This document shows, in pieces, positions 24,905 through 32,677 of a stretch of DNA of 64,000 nucleotides; the stretch's first letter is position 1; each line of letters starts with the position of its first letter. The notes below the pieces were generated by a model. It had not been told where the DNA came from. It did no database searches and was given only the letters and a program-made list of their open reading frames with translations. The stretch lies in NCBI RefSeq assembly GCF_023264895.1, contig NZ_JAHFUY010000026.1, positions 1-64,000 of the forward strand, given 5' to 3'. The position numbers and the translations under genes were made by a program. The stretch is from Herbiconiux sp. GTDB taxonomy: Bacteria > Actinomycetota > Actinomycetes > Actinomycetales > Microbacteriaceae.

Positions 24905-25860
24905 GCGAGCCGGGCGCCGCCCCCGAGGGGATCGCCGTGCTCGGTGCGGGCTCGATCGGGGTGGCCTTCGCCGTGCTCTTCGCCGGGGCCGGCCGGAGCT
25001 TGCGGGTGTGGGACGCCTTCCCGGAGGTCTTCGATCGCGCGCGTCAGGATCTGGCGTCGCGGCTGAGCCTGCTGGCCGAGCACGGACTGCTCGAGGGCGA
25101 TCCGGCCGAGGTCGCATCCCGGGTCACCTTCGTGCGCGATCTCGCGGAGGCCGTGGCCGATGCGGCCCTCGTGCAGGAGTGCGCTCCCGAACGGATCGAG
25201 CTCAAGCGGGAGCTGTTCGCCGCCGTCGACGCGCAGGCCGCCGAGCACGCGGTGCTCGCCTCGTCGAGTTCGGCCATCACTCCGTCGTCGATCGCGGCGG
25301 GGGCGGACGACTCCCTCGCCGCGAGGCTCATCGTCGCCCACCCGGGAAATCCGCCCTACCTGCTCTCGGTGATCGAGCTCGTCCCCTCGCCGCGCACGGA
25401 TCCCGCTGTCGTCGACCGCGCCGCCGCGATCTACCGCGCGGCGGCGATGCGCCCGGTCGTCGTGCAGAAGGAGGTGGAGGGCTTCCTGTTCAACCGCCTG
25501 CAGGGGGCGGTGCTGCGTGAGGCGTACGCCCTCGTGCGGGACGGTGTCGCCTCGGTCGACGACATCGACGAGGTGATGAGGAGCGGCCTCGGCCGCCGGT
25601 GGAGCTTCATCGGACCGTTCGAGACCGTCGACCTCAACACCCGCGGCGGCCTGGAGTCGCACGCCTCGAAGATGGGGCCGGCCTACGAGCGGATGGGTGC
25701 CGAGCGCGGCCAGCACGATCCGTGGACGCCGGACCTCGTGGCCGAGGCCGTCTCGCAGCGCCGCGCCGTGCTGCCACTGGAGGGCTGGGACGAGCGCGTG
25801 GCGTGGCGTGACGAGCAGCTGATGAAGCTCAAGCCCCTCTGGGACGCGATGCGGGACTGA
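24901..25860 (+). CDS. 3-hydroxyacyl-CoA dehydrogenase-family protein (lambda-crystallin-like)
   Basis: This 319-residue NAD-binding protein has GAGSIGVAFAVLFAGAG at the N-terminus and a C-terminal domain with FLFNRLQGAVLREAYALV, SGLGRRWSFIGPFETVDLN. That pattern is closer to L-gulonate 3-dehydrogenase/lambda-crystallin than to fatty-acid HADs. The GTG at 24901 overlaps the Fe-ADH stop; a GTG three codons earlier is possible because the best SD-like run lies between them. It ends the GntR-controlled operon and is followed by repeat copy B. It may oxidise a 3-hydroxy acid or its CoA ester. Confidence 0.8.
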   Translation: MSEPGAAPEGIAVLGAGSIGVAFAVLFAGAGRSLRVWDAFPEVFDRARQDLASRLSLLAEHGLLEGDPAEVASRVTFVRDLAEAVADAALVQECAPERIELKRELFAAVDAQAAEHAVLASSSSAITPSSIAAGADDSLAARLIVAHPGNPPYLLSVIELVPSPRTDPAVVDRAAAIYRAAAMRPVVVQKEVEGFLFNRLQGAVLREAYALVRDGVASVDDIDEVMRSGLGRRWSFIGPFETVDLNTRGGLESHASKMGPAYERMGAERGQHDPWTPDLVAEAVSQRRAVLPLEGWDERVAWRDEQLMKLKPLWDAMRD

Positions 25861-25902
25861 GGCGGCGGAGTCCCTCGGCTGCGGTGCCCCCTGCCCTCTC
25901 CC

Positions 25903-25989
25903 CGACTTGACAGAAGTCGCGCGTAAGAGTCCCGACTTGACACAAGATGTGCCAAGTCGGCGCTCTTTCGCGCATCTAGTGTCAAGTGG
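25903..25989 (+). repeat. 87-bp nested palindromic repeat, copy B
   Basis: Outer arms ACTTGACA (25905-25912) and TGTCAAGT (25980-25987) and the same inner hairpin as copy A, but with mismatches in the left inner arm (CCCGACTTG instead of CGCCGACTTG). It is 43 nt after the preceding plus-strand gene and 66 nt before the next plus-strand ATG. Confidence 0.9.
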
Positions 25990-26054
25990 GCACCCACTCC
26001 GGGCACCGGCGGCCCGCGCTTGGCGCAGGCGCGGGATCGTGCGACGGTGAGGGG

Positions 26055-27470
26055 ATGGGGAAGAACGAGGGGTCGAAGGGCGTCGTCCGGATCGGGCGGC
26101 ACGCGGGGGTCGGCAGCATCGCGCTCGTGGTGGGGGCGTCGGCAGCGCTCGGGCTGCTGTTCGCGGCGCCCGTGGCGGAGGTGCTCGACGCCGTCAACAT
26201 CGATCTCGGAGGTGCGGAGTGGTTCGTCGGCTTCCTCCTCACGGGGATCGTGTTCGCCGGCATCATCCTGCTCTGCCTCTCGCTCGCCTACGGCACCGTG
26301 CACTGGAATCCGCAGAAGGGGACGGTCAGACTCCGGCGACGCGAGGTCCCCGTCAGCTCCATCACCGTGGCGTGGCGCACCGTCTCCTCCTCCGGTCTGA
26401 ACGGCTCCGCCTACCTCGTGTACCGGTTCGTCTCCACCGAGGGGGCTTCCGTGCGCGTGCTCGTGGCTGGTCGGCCCGTGCGCGGGCTCGATGCCGAAGG
26501 CCTCAGCGCGCTCATGCGCTTCGTGGGGGAGCTGCCGCTGGAGGCTCCCGCGGGCGCGGCCGTCGACGCCGCGGGCCTCACCGATCAGCAGCGAGCCGCC
26601 GCGGTCGCCCTCACGACCGGCGGCGGGAAGTCGCGGGTGGGGCGCGACACCCTTCTAGCGGAGCTCGCCGTGCTCACGGGGGCCGCCGCCGGAGCGGAGG
26701 CCGGTGCCGGTGTCGCCGGATCGCCGCCCCAGCCGGGCGCGGGCGGCTACCCAGCTACCTCGGATCCGATCACGCCGCCGCAGCCCGCCCCGGGAAACCC
26801 CGCCGGCACCATCTTCAGCGCCCGCGCCGCCGAGCTCGAGCGGGAGTGGCAGGCCGACGACGAGAGCGCCGTCGCCCTCCTGCTCGCCGAGCCCGCTCCG
26901 GCCCGCATCGTGCGACGCGTCTTCTTCTGGCTCATCGCGGCCGCTCTCGCCGTCGCCGCTCTCGCCCTTGTGGCCGCCGTCATCGGGGAGACCGTCGGGG
27001 GCGGGCTCCTGCCGAGCGACGCCAACGAGATCGTGGGGCTCCTCGTGCTCGGGGCGGGCGGCGTCGCCCTCCTCTTCTATCTGGTCTGGTGCGCCGCGGC
27101 CGACACCGACCTCCGCAACCGGCGTCGCCTCGCCCACCGCTGGCTCGAGAACGCCGATCCGGATGCGCGCACCCGCGGCATCCCCCTCCTCCTGCTCGCG
27201 GCGTGGGGCGAGCACCCTCGCCGCCTCTTCACCGCCCTCTCCTTCCTCAGTCTCCTCTTCGGCCTGCTCGCCGCCCTGGCGGCCATCGTGCTCTTCACCG
27301 ACGACGAGTTCCCCGTGCTCGTGCCCACGCTCGCCCTTCTCGGTGGTGTGGCCCTGCTCGTCCTCGGCATCCTGGGCTTCGTCCGCGTGCAGCGCGGCCG
27401 CCGCACCGACGCCGAGGAGCTCGTGCTGCTCGGCGGCTGGCGGGTGGTTCCGCCGGAGGTGCGCGACTGA
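26055..27470 (+). CDS. hypothetical membrane protein
   Basis: I do not recognise the family of this 471-residue protein. Two hydrophobic spans occur near residues 20-42 and 54-78. They are followed by a soluble stretch (VHWNPQKGTVRLRRREVPVSSITVAW) reminiscent of PH-like bacterial membrane proteins, then a Pro/Gly/Ala-rich linker (about 220-255). Two pairs of hydrophobic spans lie near 295-365 and 395-450. The ATG at 26055 is the first with a nearby purine-rich site. The gene is bracketed by repeat copies B and C in the same orientation. It may belong to a small cell-envelope set, but nothing shows a function. Confidence 0.7.
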   Translation: MGKNEGSKGVVRIGRHAGVGSIALVVGASAALGLLFAAPVAEVLDAVNIDLGGAEWFVGFLLTGIVFAGIILLCLSLAYGTVHWNPQKGTVRLRRREVPVSSITVAWRTVSSSGLNGSAYLVYRFVSTEGASVRVLVAGRPVRGLDAEGLSALMRFVGELPLEAPAGAAVDAAGLTDQQRAAAVALTTGGGKSRVGRDTLLAELAVLTGAAAGAEAGAGVAGSPPQPGAGGYPATSDPITPPQPAPGNPAGTIFSARAAELEREWQADDESAVALLLAEPAPARIVRRVFFWLIAAALAVAALALVAAVIGETVGGGLLPSDANEIVGLLVLGAGGVALLFYLVWCAAADTDLRNRRRLAHRWLENADPDARTRGIPLLLLAAWGEHPRRLFTALSFLSLLFGLLAALAAIVLFTDDEFPVLVPTLALLGGVALLVLGILGFVRVQRGRRTDAEELVLLGGWRVVPPEVRD

Positions 27471-27521
27471 CCGCCCCGCCCGCGCGCCTCCGCCCGAGCC
27501 CCGCGCCTGCCCGCCCCTCCT

Positions 27522-27608
27522 CGACTTGACAGAAGTTGCGCCCAAACGCGCCGACTTGACACAAGATGTGCCAAGTCGGCGGTTTTGGGCGCAACTTCTG
27601 TCAAGTGG
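27522..27608 (+). repeat. 87-bp nested palindromic repeat, copy C (most symmetric)
   Basis: The outer arms match over 23 bases (27524-27546 with 27584-27606), beginning ACTTGACAGAAGTTGCGCCC. Inside is the hairpin with ACTTGACACA and TGTGCCAAGT. Almost the whole element can fold as one cruciform. It lies 52 nt downstream of the membrane-protein gene and 83 nt before the radical SAM start. Confidence 0.92.
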
Positions 27609-27690
27609 GGGACTGCCGGGCGGGAGGGGGCGCCGCCCCGACGAGCACGAGCGGCACCGGCGTCGGTGGGTGCCGGTAGACAGGAGGCAC

Positions 27691-28755
27691 ATGCCACCCT
27701 CCCGCCTCCTCGACATCCGCCGCATCTACGCCGAACCCGCCGCGGCCGCCTCGGCGCGCGGGCAGGAGATCCTGTCGCGCTGGCCCGAGGCCACCGTCGT
27801 GCCCGTGGAGTCGCACTGGCGCATCCCGGAGCTCCACGGCGACGAGGCGAACGTCGCCCGCTGGGTGCGCATCAAGACCGAGGCCCTCGTGCTCGGCGAG
27901 AAGAAGAGCATCGCCACCCGCCCCAACGGCCGCTCGGCCGACTTCATCGCGCCCTCGCTCTCGAACGGTTGCGCGATGGCCTGCGTCTACTGCTACGTGC
28001 CGCGCCGCAAGGGCTACAGCAACCCGATCACGGTGTTCACCAACGTGGAGCAGATCAGCCGCCACGTCGCCAGGCACATCGCGAAGCAGGGCGTGAAGCC
28101 CGAGCCCAACCAGTGCGATCCGGAGGCCTGGGTCTACGACATCGGCGAGAACAGCGACTGCTCGGTCGACGCCATGATCAGCGACAACGTGCGTGAGGTC
28201 TGCGACCTGTTCCGCATGAGCCCCACCGCGAAGGCGTCGTTCGCCACGAAGTCCGTCAACCGCGAGCTGCTCGAGTGGGATCCGCGCGGCCGCACGCGCA
28301 TCCGCTTCTCGGTCATGCCGGCCGAGACCGCGAAGGTCACCGATCTGCGCACGAGCCCCATGGCCGAGCGGATCGCCGCGATCGACGACTTCGTGGAGGC
28401 CGGCTACGAGGTGCACCTCAACCTCTCACCCGTCATCCTCACTCCCACCTGGGTGGAGGACTGGCGCGCCCTGCTCGAGCAGATCGCCGACACGATGGGA
28501 CCGGCCGCGAAGGCGCAGCTCGCCGCCGAGATGATCCTCCTCACCCACAACGCGCCCCTGCACGAGGTCAACCTGGGCTGGCACCCGCGCGGCGAGGAGC
28601 TGCTCTGGCAGCCGGGCCTGCAGGAGACGAAGCTCTCGCAGAACGGCGCCGAGAACATCCGCTACCGCCGCGACCTCAAGGCCCGTGCGGTGCAGACCCT
28701 CAGCGCCCTCGTGCGCGAGACCCTGCCCTCCTGCCGCATCCGCTACGCGTTCTGA
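27691..28755 (+). CDS. spore photoproduct lyase-like radical SAM protein
   Basis: This 354-residue radical SAM enzyme carries the [4Fe-4S]-binding triad Cys94-x3-Cys98-x2-Cys101 in GCAMACVYCY. Its overall layout (KTEALVLGEKKSIATRPNGRS before the cluster, FSVMPAETAKVTDLRTS later) follows the spore-photoproduct-lyase family. SplB repairs thymine dimers in spores; members in non-sporulating actinobacteria are of uncertain function. AGGAGG lies just before the ATG at 27691; the long upstream open frame is a shadow of the membrane-protein gene. It stands alone between repeat C and a convergent lipoprotein gene. Confidence 0.82.
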   Translation: MPPSRLLDIRRIYAEPAAAASARGQEILSRWPEATVVPVESHWRIPELHGDEANVARWVRIKTEALVLGEKKSIATRPNGRSADFIAPSLSNGCAMACVYCYVPRRKGYSNPITVFTNVEQISRHVARHIAKQGVKPEPNQCDPEAWVYDIGENSDCSVDAMISDNVREVCDLFRMSPTAKASFATKSVNRELLEWDPRGRTRIRFSVMPAETAKVTDLRTSPMAERIAAIDDFVEAGYEVHLNLSPVILTPTWVEDWRALLEQIADTMGPAAKAQLAAEMILLTHNAPLHEVNLGWHPRGEELLWQPGLQETKLSQNGAENIRYRRDLKARAVQTLSALVRETLPSCRIRYAF

Positions 28756-28773
28756 AACCGGATCACGGACCGG

Positions 28774-29610
28774 CTACGGCGCAGGCCGGGCCCGCAGCTC
28801 GACCGTGGGATACGCCGGAGCCAGCGACTCCGCGAGCGCGACGGCGGCCGGATCAGGCACCGTGATGTCGAGCAGCTGCAGCGGCGGCAGGTCGCCCACG
28901 GGCTCGACCGGCCAGGCGTGGGCGGAGAGGATAGGGACCTGCTGCTCCGACAGGTGCTCGAGCAGCGCCACGGAGTCGTCGATGGGCGCGAGTGGTTGTG
29001 CCGTCACCGCCAGGAGGTCGTCGGGCGTGGTGGCGGTGAAGGTGAGGTTGGTCTGCACGCCACCGGCCTCGTCGGCGGCGGCCAGCATCTGCTTCACCGC
29101 CGCCAGGAGCTCGGCCGGATCGGAGGTCGGCAGCTCCACGCAGAAGAAACCGCCGCACCCGCCCTCGCCGCGAGCGCTGAGCACCGGGTAGCGGGGGTCG
29201 TCACGGAGGGCCAGGAAGACGTTGAGGGTGACGCGGCCGCCGAGGTTCGAGTAGCTCTCGCCCTCACCGACCGTGGCGCCGACGAGCGGATGCTGCCACC
29301 CGGCTTCGCGGGCCCGCCGCTCGGCCGCGGTGGTCACGTCGATCAGCTCGGCATCGCCGATGTCGGGCTCGAGCACCATGTCGATCGTGATCGCCTTGTT
29401 CCAGGGATCGTCGGACACCCACGAGGTCGCGCTCAGCACGTGGTCCTGCTCCTCGACCCACTCGGCCACCCGCGCGCCCACGTCGGCACCCGGCCCCGCG
29501 CATCCGCTGAGCAGACCAGCGAGGGCAACGACCGCTACAGCCGCGACGACCGCGACGGGCGGGAGTGTCGCAACCGACGGCGTTGCGGAATGTCGGGGCG
29601 ATGATGTCAT
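28774..29610 (-). CDS. hypothetical lipoprotein
   Basis: This 278-residue protein has a long hydrophobic signal region and a lipobox LLSGC with Cys37, so it is probably anchored outside the membrane. The mature part (EWVEEQDHVLSATSW, DMVLEPDIGDAELIDV) has no motif I recognise. A GCGGFFC segment could form a disulfide. It converges on the radical SAM gene with only 18 nt between stops, and is followed upstream by lldD in the same direction across a 31-nt gap. Function unknown. Confidence 0.75.
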   Translation of the reverse strand: MTSSPRHSATPSVATLPPVAVVAAVAVVALAGLLSGCAGPGADVGARVAEWVEEQDHVLSATSWVSDDPWNKAITIDMVLEPDIGDAELIDVTTAAERRAREAGWQHPLVGATVGEGESYSNLGGRVTLNVFLALRDDPRYPVLSARGEGGCGGFFCVELPTSDPAELLAAVKQMLAAADEAGGVQTNLTFTATTPDDLLAVTAQPLAPIDDSVALLEHLSEQQVPILSAHAWPVEPVGDLPPLQLLDITVPDPAAVALAESLAPAYPTVELRARPAP

Positions 29611-29641
29611 CCCCTCACTCTACCGAGAAGATGACGATTCG

Positions 29642-30913
29642 TCAGCGCTGCGCGTCGGCCATCGCCACGGCCACCGGCGACACCGCGCGCGGCGCGAGCC
29701 GCTCGAGCTGCGTGACGTGCGACGGGTTCAGCTCCTCGAGCGCGTTCACCCCGAGCAGCCGCATCGTGCGGGCGATCTGCTCGCCGAGGATCGCGATCAT
29801 CCGGTCGACGCCCTCGCGCCCGCCGGCCATGAGCCCGTAGAGGTAGGCGCGGCCCACGAGCGTGAAGCGCGCCCCGAGCGCCACGGAGGCCACGATGTCG
29901 GCACCCGACATGATGCCGGTGTCGAGGTGGATCTCCATGTCCTTCCCGAACTCGCGCGAGACATCCGGGAGCAGGTGGAACGGGATGGGTGCACGGTCGA
30001 GCTGACGCCCGCCGTGGTTCGAGAGCGTGATGCCGTCGACCCCCATGTCGGCGAGCCGTGCCGCGTCGCTGAGGCTCTGCACGCCCTTGACCACGACCTT
30101 GCCCGGCCACTGGTCCCGGATCCAGGCCAGGTCGTCGAAGGTCACGGTCGGGTCGAACATCGAGTCGAGCAGTTCGCCCACGGTGCCCGACCAGCGGTCG
30201 AGCGAGGCGAACGCGAGCGGCTCGGTGGTGAGAAAGTTGATCCACCACTCCGGCCGCGGGATGGCGTTGACCACGGTGCCGGCGGTGAGCTGCGGCGGGA
30301 TCGAGAAGCCGTTGCGCTTGTCGCGCAGCCGCGCCCCCGCCACCGGCACGTCGACCGTCACGAGCAGGGTGTCGAACCCGGAGGCGGCCGCGCGCTCGAC
30401 GAGCGCCATGGAGCGCGGGCGGTCCTTCCACATGTAGAGCTGGAACCAGTTGCGGCCCGTGGGGTTGGCCTTCTTCACGTCCTCGATGGCGGTCGTGCCC
30501 ATGGTCGAGAGCGAGAACGGGATGCCGGCGGCTCCGGCGGCGCCCGCACCCGCGACCTCGCCCTCGGTCTGCATCATGCGCGTGAAGCCCGTCGGCGCGA
30601 TGCCGAACGGCAGCGACACCGGGGCCCCGAGCACGTCCCACCCGGTCGAGACGCGCGAGACGTCGCGGAGCACCGAGGGGTTGAACTGGATGTCCTCGAA
30701 CGCCTGGCGGGCCCGGGTGAGGCTGATCTCGCCCTCGGCGGCACCCTCGGTGTAGTCGAAGGCCGCCTTGGGGGTGCGCCGCTTGGCGATGGTGCGGAGG
30801 TCGGCGATCGTGAGGGCGGCGGCCAGGCGCCGCTTCTTGGCGTTGAGCTCGGGCGCCTTGAACTGCATGAGCGGGGCGAGGTCTTTGATCTTCGGGATCC
30901 TGCGCTGGACCAT
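29642..30913 (-). CDS. lldD: FMN-dependent L-lactate dehydrogenase / alpha-hydroxyacid oxidase
   Basis: This 423-residue TIM-barrel flavoenzyme oxidises L-lactate to pyruvate at the membrane or cytosol, passing electrons to quinone or O2. The catalytic His300 and Arg303 lie in SNHGGRQLD, with [11 protein letters not shown] at the N-terminus and [19 protein letters not shown] for FMN phosphate. It starts 8 nt after the GntR-type regulator, so the two form a lldR-lldD operon. Tandem LldR-like operators upstream of the regulator support lactate rather than another 2-hydroxyacid. Confidence 0.9.
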   Translation of the reverse strand: MVQRRIPKIKDLAPLMQFKAPELNAKKRRLAAALTIADLRTIAKRRTPKAAFDYTEGAAEGEISLTRARQAFEDIQFNPSVLRDVSRVSTGWDVLGAPVSLPFGIAPTGFTRMMQTEGEVAGAGAAGAAGIPFSLSTMGTTAIEDVKKANPTGRNWFQLYMWKDRPRSMALVERAAASGFDTLLVTVDVPVAGARLRDKRNGFSIPPQLTAGTVVNAIPRPEWWINFLTTEPLAFASLDRWSGTVGELLDSMFDPTVTFDDLAWIRDQWPGKVVVKGVQSLSDAARLADMGVDGITLSNHGGRQLDRAPIPFHLLPDVSREFGKDMEIHLDTGIMSGADIVASVALGARFTLVGRAYLYGLMAGGREGVDRMIAILGEQIARTMRLLGVNALEELNPSHVTQLERLAPRAVSPVAVAMADAQR

Positions 30914-30921
30914 GGTGACTC

Positions 30922-31818
30922 CTAGTGCGTGCTGACGGGCTGGGGGCGGGCCGCGACGAGAGTCTCGGCGTGGTAGGTCTCGATGTGCGAGCGGATGCGC
31001 GCTTCCGCGCTCGCGGGGTCACCGGCGCGGATGGCGGCGAGCACGTCGCGGTGCTCGGCCCGCAGCCGCCGTGCGGTCGCGGGCCAGTCGCCGAGACCGG
31101 CGGCACCGTGCCGCACATAGGCCTCGATCGAGTCGCGGAGGCCGGCCATCATGGTGGCGAGCACGGCGTTGCCGGAGGCGGCGGCGAGGGCGCGGTGGAA
31201 GGCCTGGTCGAGGGCGAGGAAGTTGTCGCGCTCGGCTGCTCGGTCGGCGCTGGCGGCTCCTCCGGCTTTCGCGGCCTCCTCGGGCACCGTGGCTCCTCCG
31301 GGCGCCGCGGCTCCGTCGGGCAGCGCGGCCACGTCGGCCAGCCCGGCCCCTTCGGCCAGCCCGGCCCCTTCGGCCAGCGCGTCCATCGCGTCGAGCAGCT
31401 CCTCGGCGGTGCCGAGCTCTGGCTGCCGGCCGGCGCGCACGGCGGTGGCGAGCTCGGCGGCCACGGCGCACTCGAGCACCACGCGCGTCTTCACCACGTC
31501 GGGCACCGCGAAGCCCTGCGCCGCGACCTGCAGGCGGATGAGCGCGGCCAGCCCGCCCGTGGGCCGTGCGACGATGACGGCACCGGACTGCGGGCCCGAT
31601 CCGGTGCTCGTGCTGATGAGCCCGAGCACCTCGAGCACTCGAAGGCCCTCGCGCACGCTCGATCGGCCGACCCCGAGCTCGGCGGCGAGGGCGCGCTCGG
31701 GCGGGAGGTGGTCGCCGGGGCCGAGCCGGCCCTCCACGAGGTCGCTCTCGACACGAGCGAGCACGCGCTCCCAGGAGCGCTCTGCGCCCGCGGCATCCGA
31801 GGCCTCTCCGATCGCCAT
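30922..31818 (-). CDS. lldR: LldR-like GntR/FCD regulator with low-complexity insertion
   Basis: This 298-residue FadR-type regulator has a winged helix (about 15-85, [24 protein letters not shown]) and an FCD domain. Residues about 147-196 are an Ala/Gly/Glu-rich insertion ([12 protein letters not shown] and relatives) inside the FCD domain, encoded by short tandem repeats. That makes it longer than usual LldR proteins of about 240 residues. AGGAG precedes the ATG. Two copies of the FadR/LldR half-palindrome TGGTCAGACCA lie 17 nt upstream, so it likely represses its own operon until lactate is present. Confidence 0.85.
   Translation of the reverse strand: MAIGEASDAAGAERSWERVLARVESDLVEGRLGPGDHLPPERALAAELGVGRSSVREGLRVLEVLGLISTSTGSGPQSGAVIVARPTGGLAALIRLQVAAQGFAVPDVVKTRVVLECAVAAELATAVRAGRQPELGTAEELLDAMDALAEGAGLAEGAGLADVAALPDGAAAPGGATVPEEAAKAGGAASADRAAERDNFLALDQAFHRALAAASGNAVLATMMAGLRDSIEAYVRHGAAGLGDWPATARRLRAEHRDVLAAIRAGDPASAEARIRSHIETYHAETLVAARPQPVSTH
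31335..31370. repeat. 18-bp tandem repeat inside lldR
   Basis: Two exact copies of an 18-bp unit (31335-31352 and 31353-31370), followed by a partial third, encode Leu-Ala-Glu-Gly-Ala-Gly repeats. The unit is a multiple of three, so copy-number change keeps the frame. It is part of a larger degenerate insertion at about 31230-31380. Confidence 0.85.
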
Positions 31819-31834
31819 TCCGCTCCTGCTCGTG

Positions 31835-31858
31835 TGGTCAGACCATGTGGTCAGACCA
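31835..31858. promoter_or_regulatory. tandem LldR/FadR-type operators
   Basis: Two identical copies of TGGTCAGACCA (31835-31845 and 31848-31858) fit the TNGTNNNACNA consensus of LldR/FadR-type regulators. Their centres are 13 bp apart. They sit immediately upstream of lldR and opposite the DUF1707 gene, so autoregulation of lldR-lldD is the simplest reading. Confidence 0.75.
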
Positions 31859-31947
31859 CACTACCGCGCCGATCCGGCAGAAGCCAGCACCAGGCATCCG
31901 CCGGGTGCCGGATGCCGGAAGCGGCGCGGATGCGGCAGAGTGAGAGC

Positions 31948-32457
31948 ATGACCGACTACAGCGACGCCGCCGGTGCGAGCATCCGTCTGAGCAACTCCGA
32001 CCGCGACGAGGCCGTCGCGCGGCTCGCCCGCGCCCACGGAGACGGGCGGCTGACCGCCGACGAGTACACCGAGCGCTCCGACACCGCGAAGTCGGCCACG
32101 ACGCGCGGCGAGCTCGCGCCGCTGTTCGCCGACCTGCCCGACACGACCAACGAGAGCGTGATCGGCTCGACGGCCGGCTCCGCTCCCGACCCCGACTTCG
32201 GGCCGCCGCCGGCTGCGGCCTACCCCTCGAAGCCGGGCGACGAGTCCCGCGACAGCTACAACCGCACCCGCCCGCTCGGCGGCACGGCCGGCGTGGTCGC
32301 GGTGAGCGTCACGCCGCTCATCGCGCTCGCGGCCTTCCTGCTCTGCGGCTTCTTCGCCCCCGACGGCTTCGCCTGGTCGTGGCTGTTCTGGCTCGCCGTC
32401 CCCATCGTCGGCATCATCGTCTACGGCCCCGCGGGCCGCTCCGGCAACCGCGACTGA
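31948..32457 (+). CDS. DUF1707 domain membrane protein
   Basis: This 169-residue protein opens with a DUF1707 (SHOCT-like) domain: IRLSNSDRDEAVARLARAHGDGRLTADEYTER, ending at LFADLP near residue 68. A Pro/Asp-rich linker and two hydrophobic spans (about 115-160) follow. These actinobacterial proteins are thought to be membrane-associated, with no firm role. The ATG at 31948 has GAGAG upstream; the longer frame is a shadow of lldR. It is followed by repeat copy D. Confidence 0.85.
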   Translation: MTDYSDAAGASIRLSNSDRDEAVARLARAHGDGRLTADEYTERSDTAKSATTRGELAPLFADLPDTTNESVIGSTAGSAPDPDFGPPPAAAYPSKPGDESRDSYNRTRPLGGTAGVVAVSVTPLIALAAFLLCGFFAPDGFAWSWLFWLAVPIVGIIVYGPAGRSGNRD

Positions 32458-32515
32458 CGGGATTCCGCGGGCGCCTCGCTCGCCCGTGACGGACGCGGGC
32501 CCTCCGCCGGGGCAT

Positions 32516-32602
32516 CCACTTGACAGTAGTTGCGCCTAAAACCGCCGACTTGGCACATCTTGTGTCAAGTCACGCGCTGGAGGCGCAACTTCTGTCAAGT
32601 CG
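32516..32602 (-). repeat. 87-bp nested palindromic repeat, copy D (inverted)
   Basis: Same length and outer arms (32518-32525 and 32593-32600), but the asymmetric inner part reads in the opposite direction: TTGGCACATCTTGTGTCAAG is the reverse complement of the core in copies A-C. The CG and GG flanks are also swapped, confirming inversion. It lies 59 nt after the DUF1707 gene and 76 nt beyond the stop of the convergent EEP gene. Confidence 0.9.
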
Positions 32603-32677
32603 AGGGCGTCGGGCCGGGGACGGGGCGACGGGCCGGGGACGGGGCGTCACGCCGAGGATCGCGCGACGGGCCAGGGC

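Noticed and set aside
7723-32600. TTGACA strings in the 87-bp repeats as -35 promoter elements
   Set aside because: They are fixed parts of the inverted repeats; no -10 hexamer lies at a suitable distance in the conserved positions, and the elements follow genes rather than precede them.
7721-32602. The four repeats as a CRISPR array
   Set aside because: Copies are kilobases apart with genes between them, one is inverted, and there are no spacers or cas genes.
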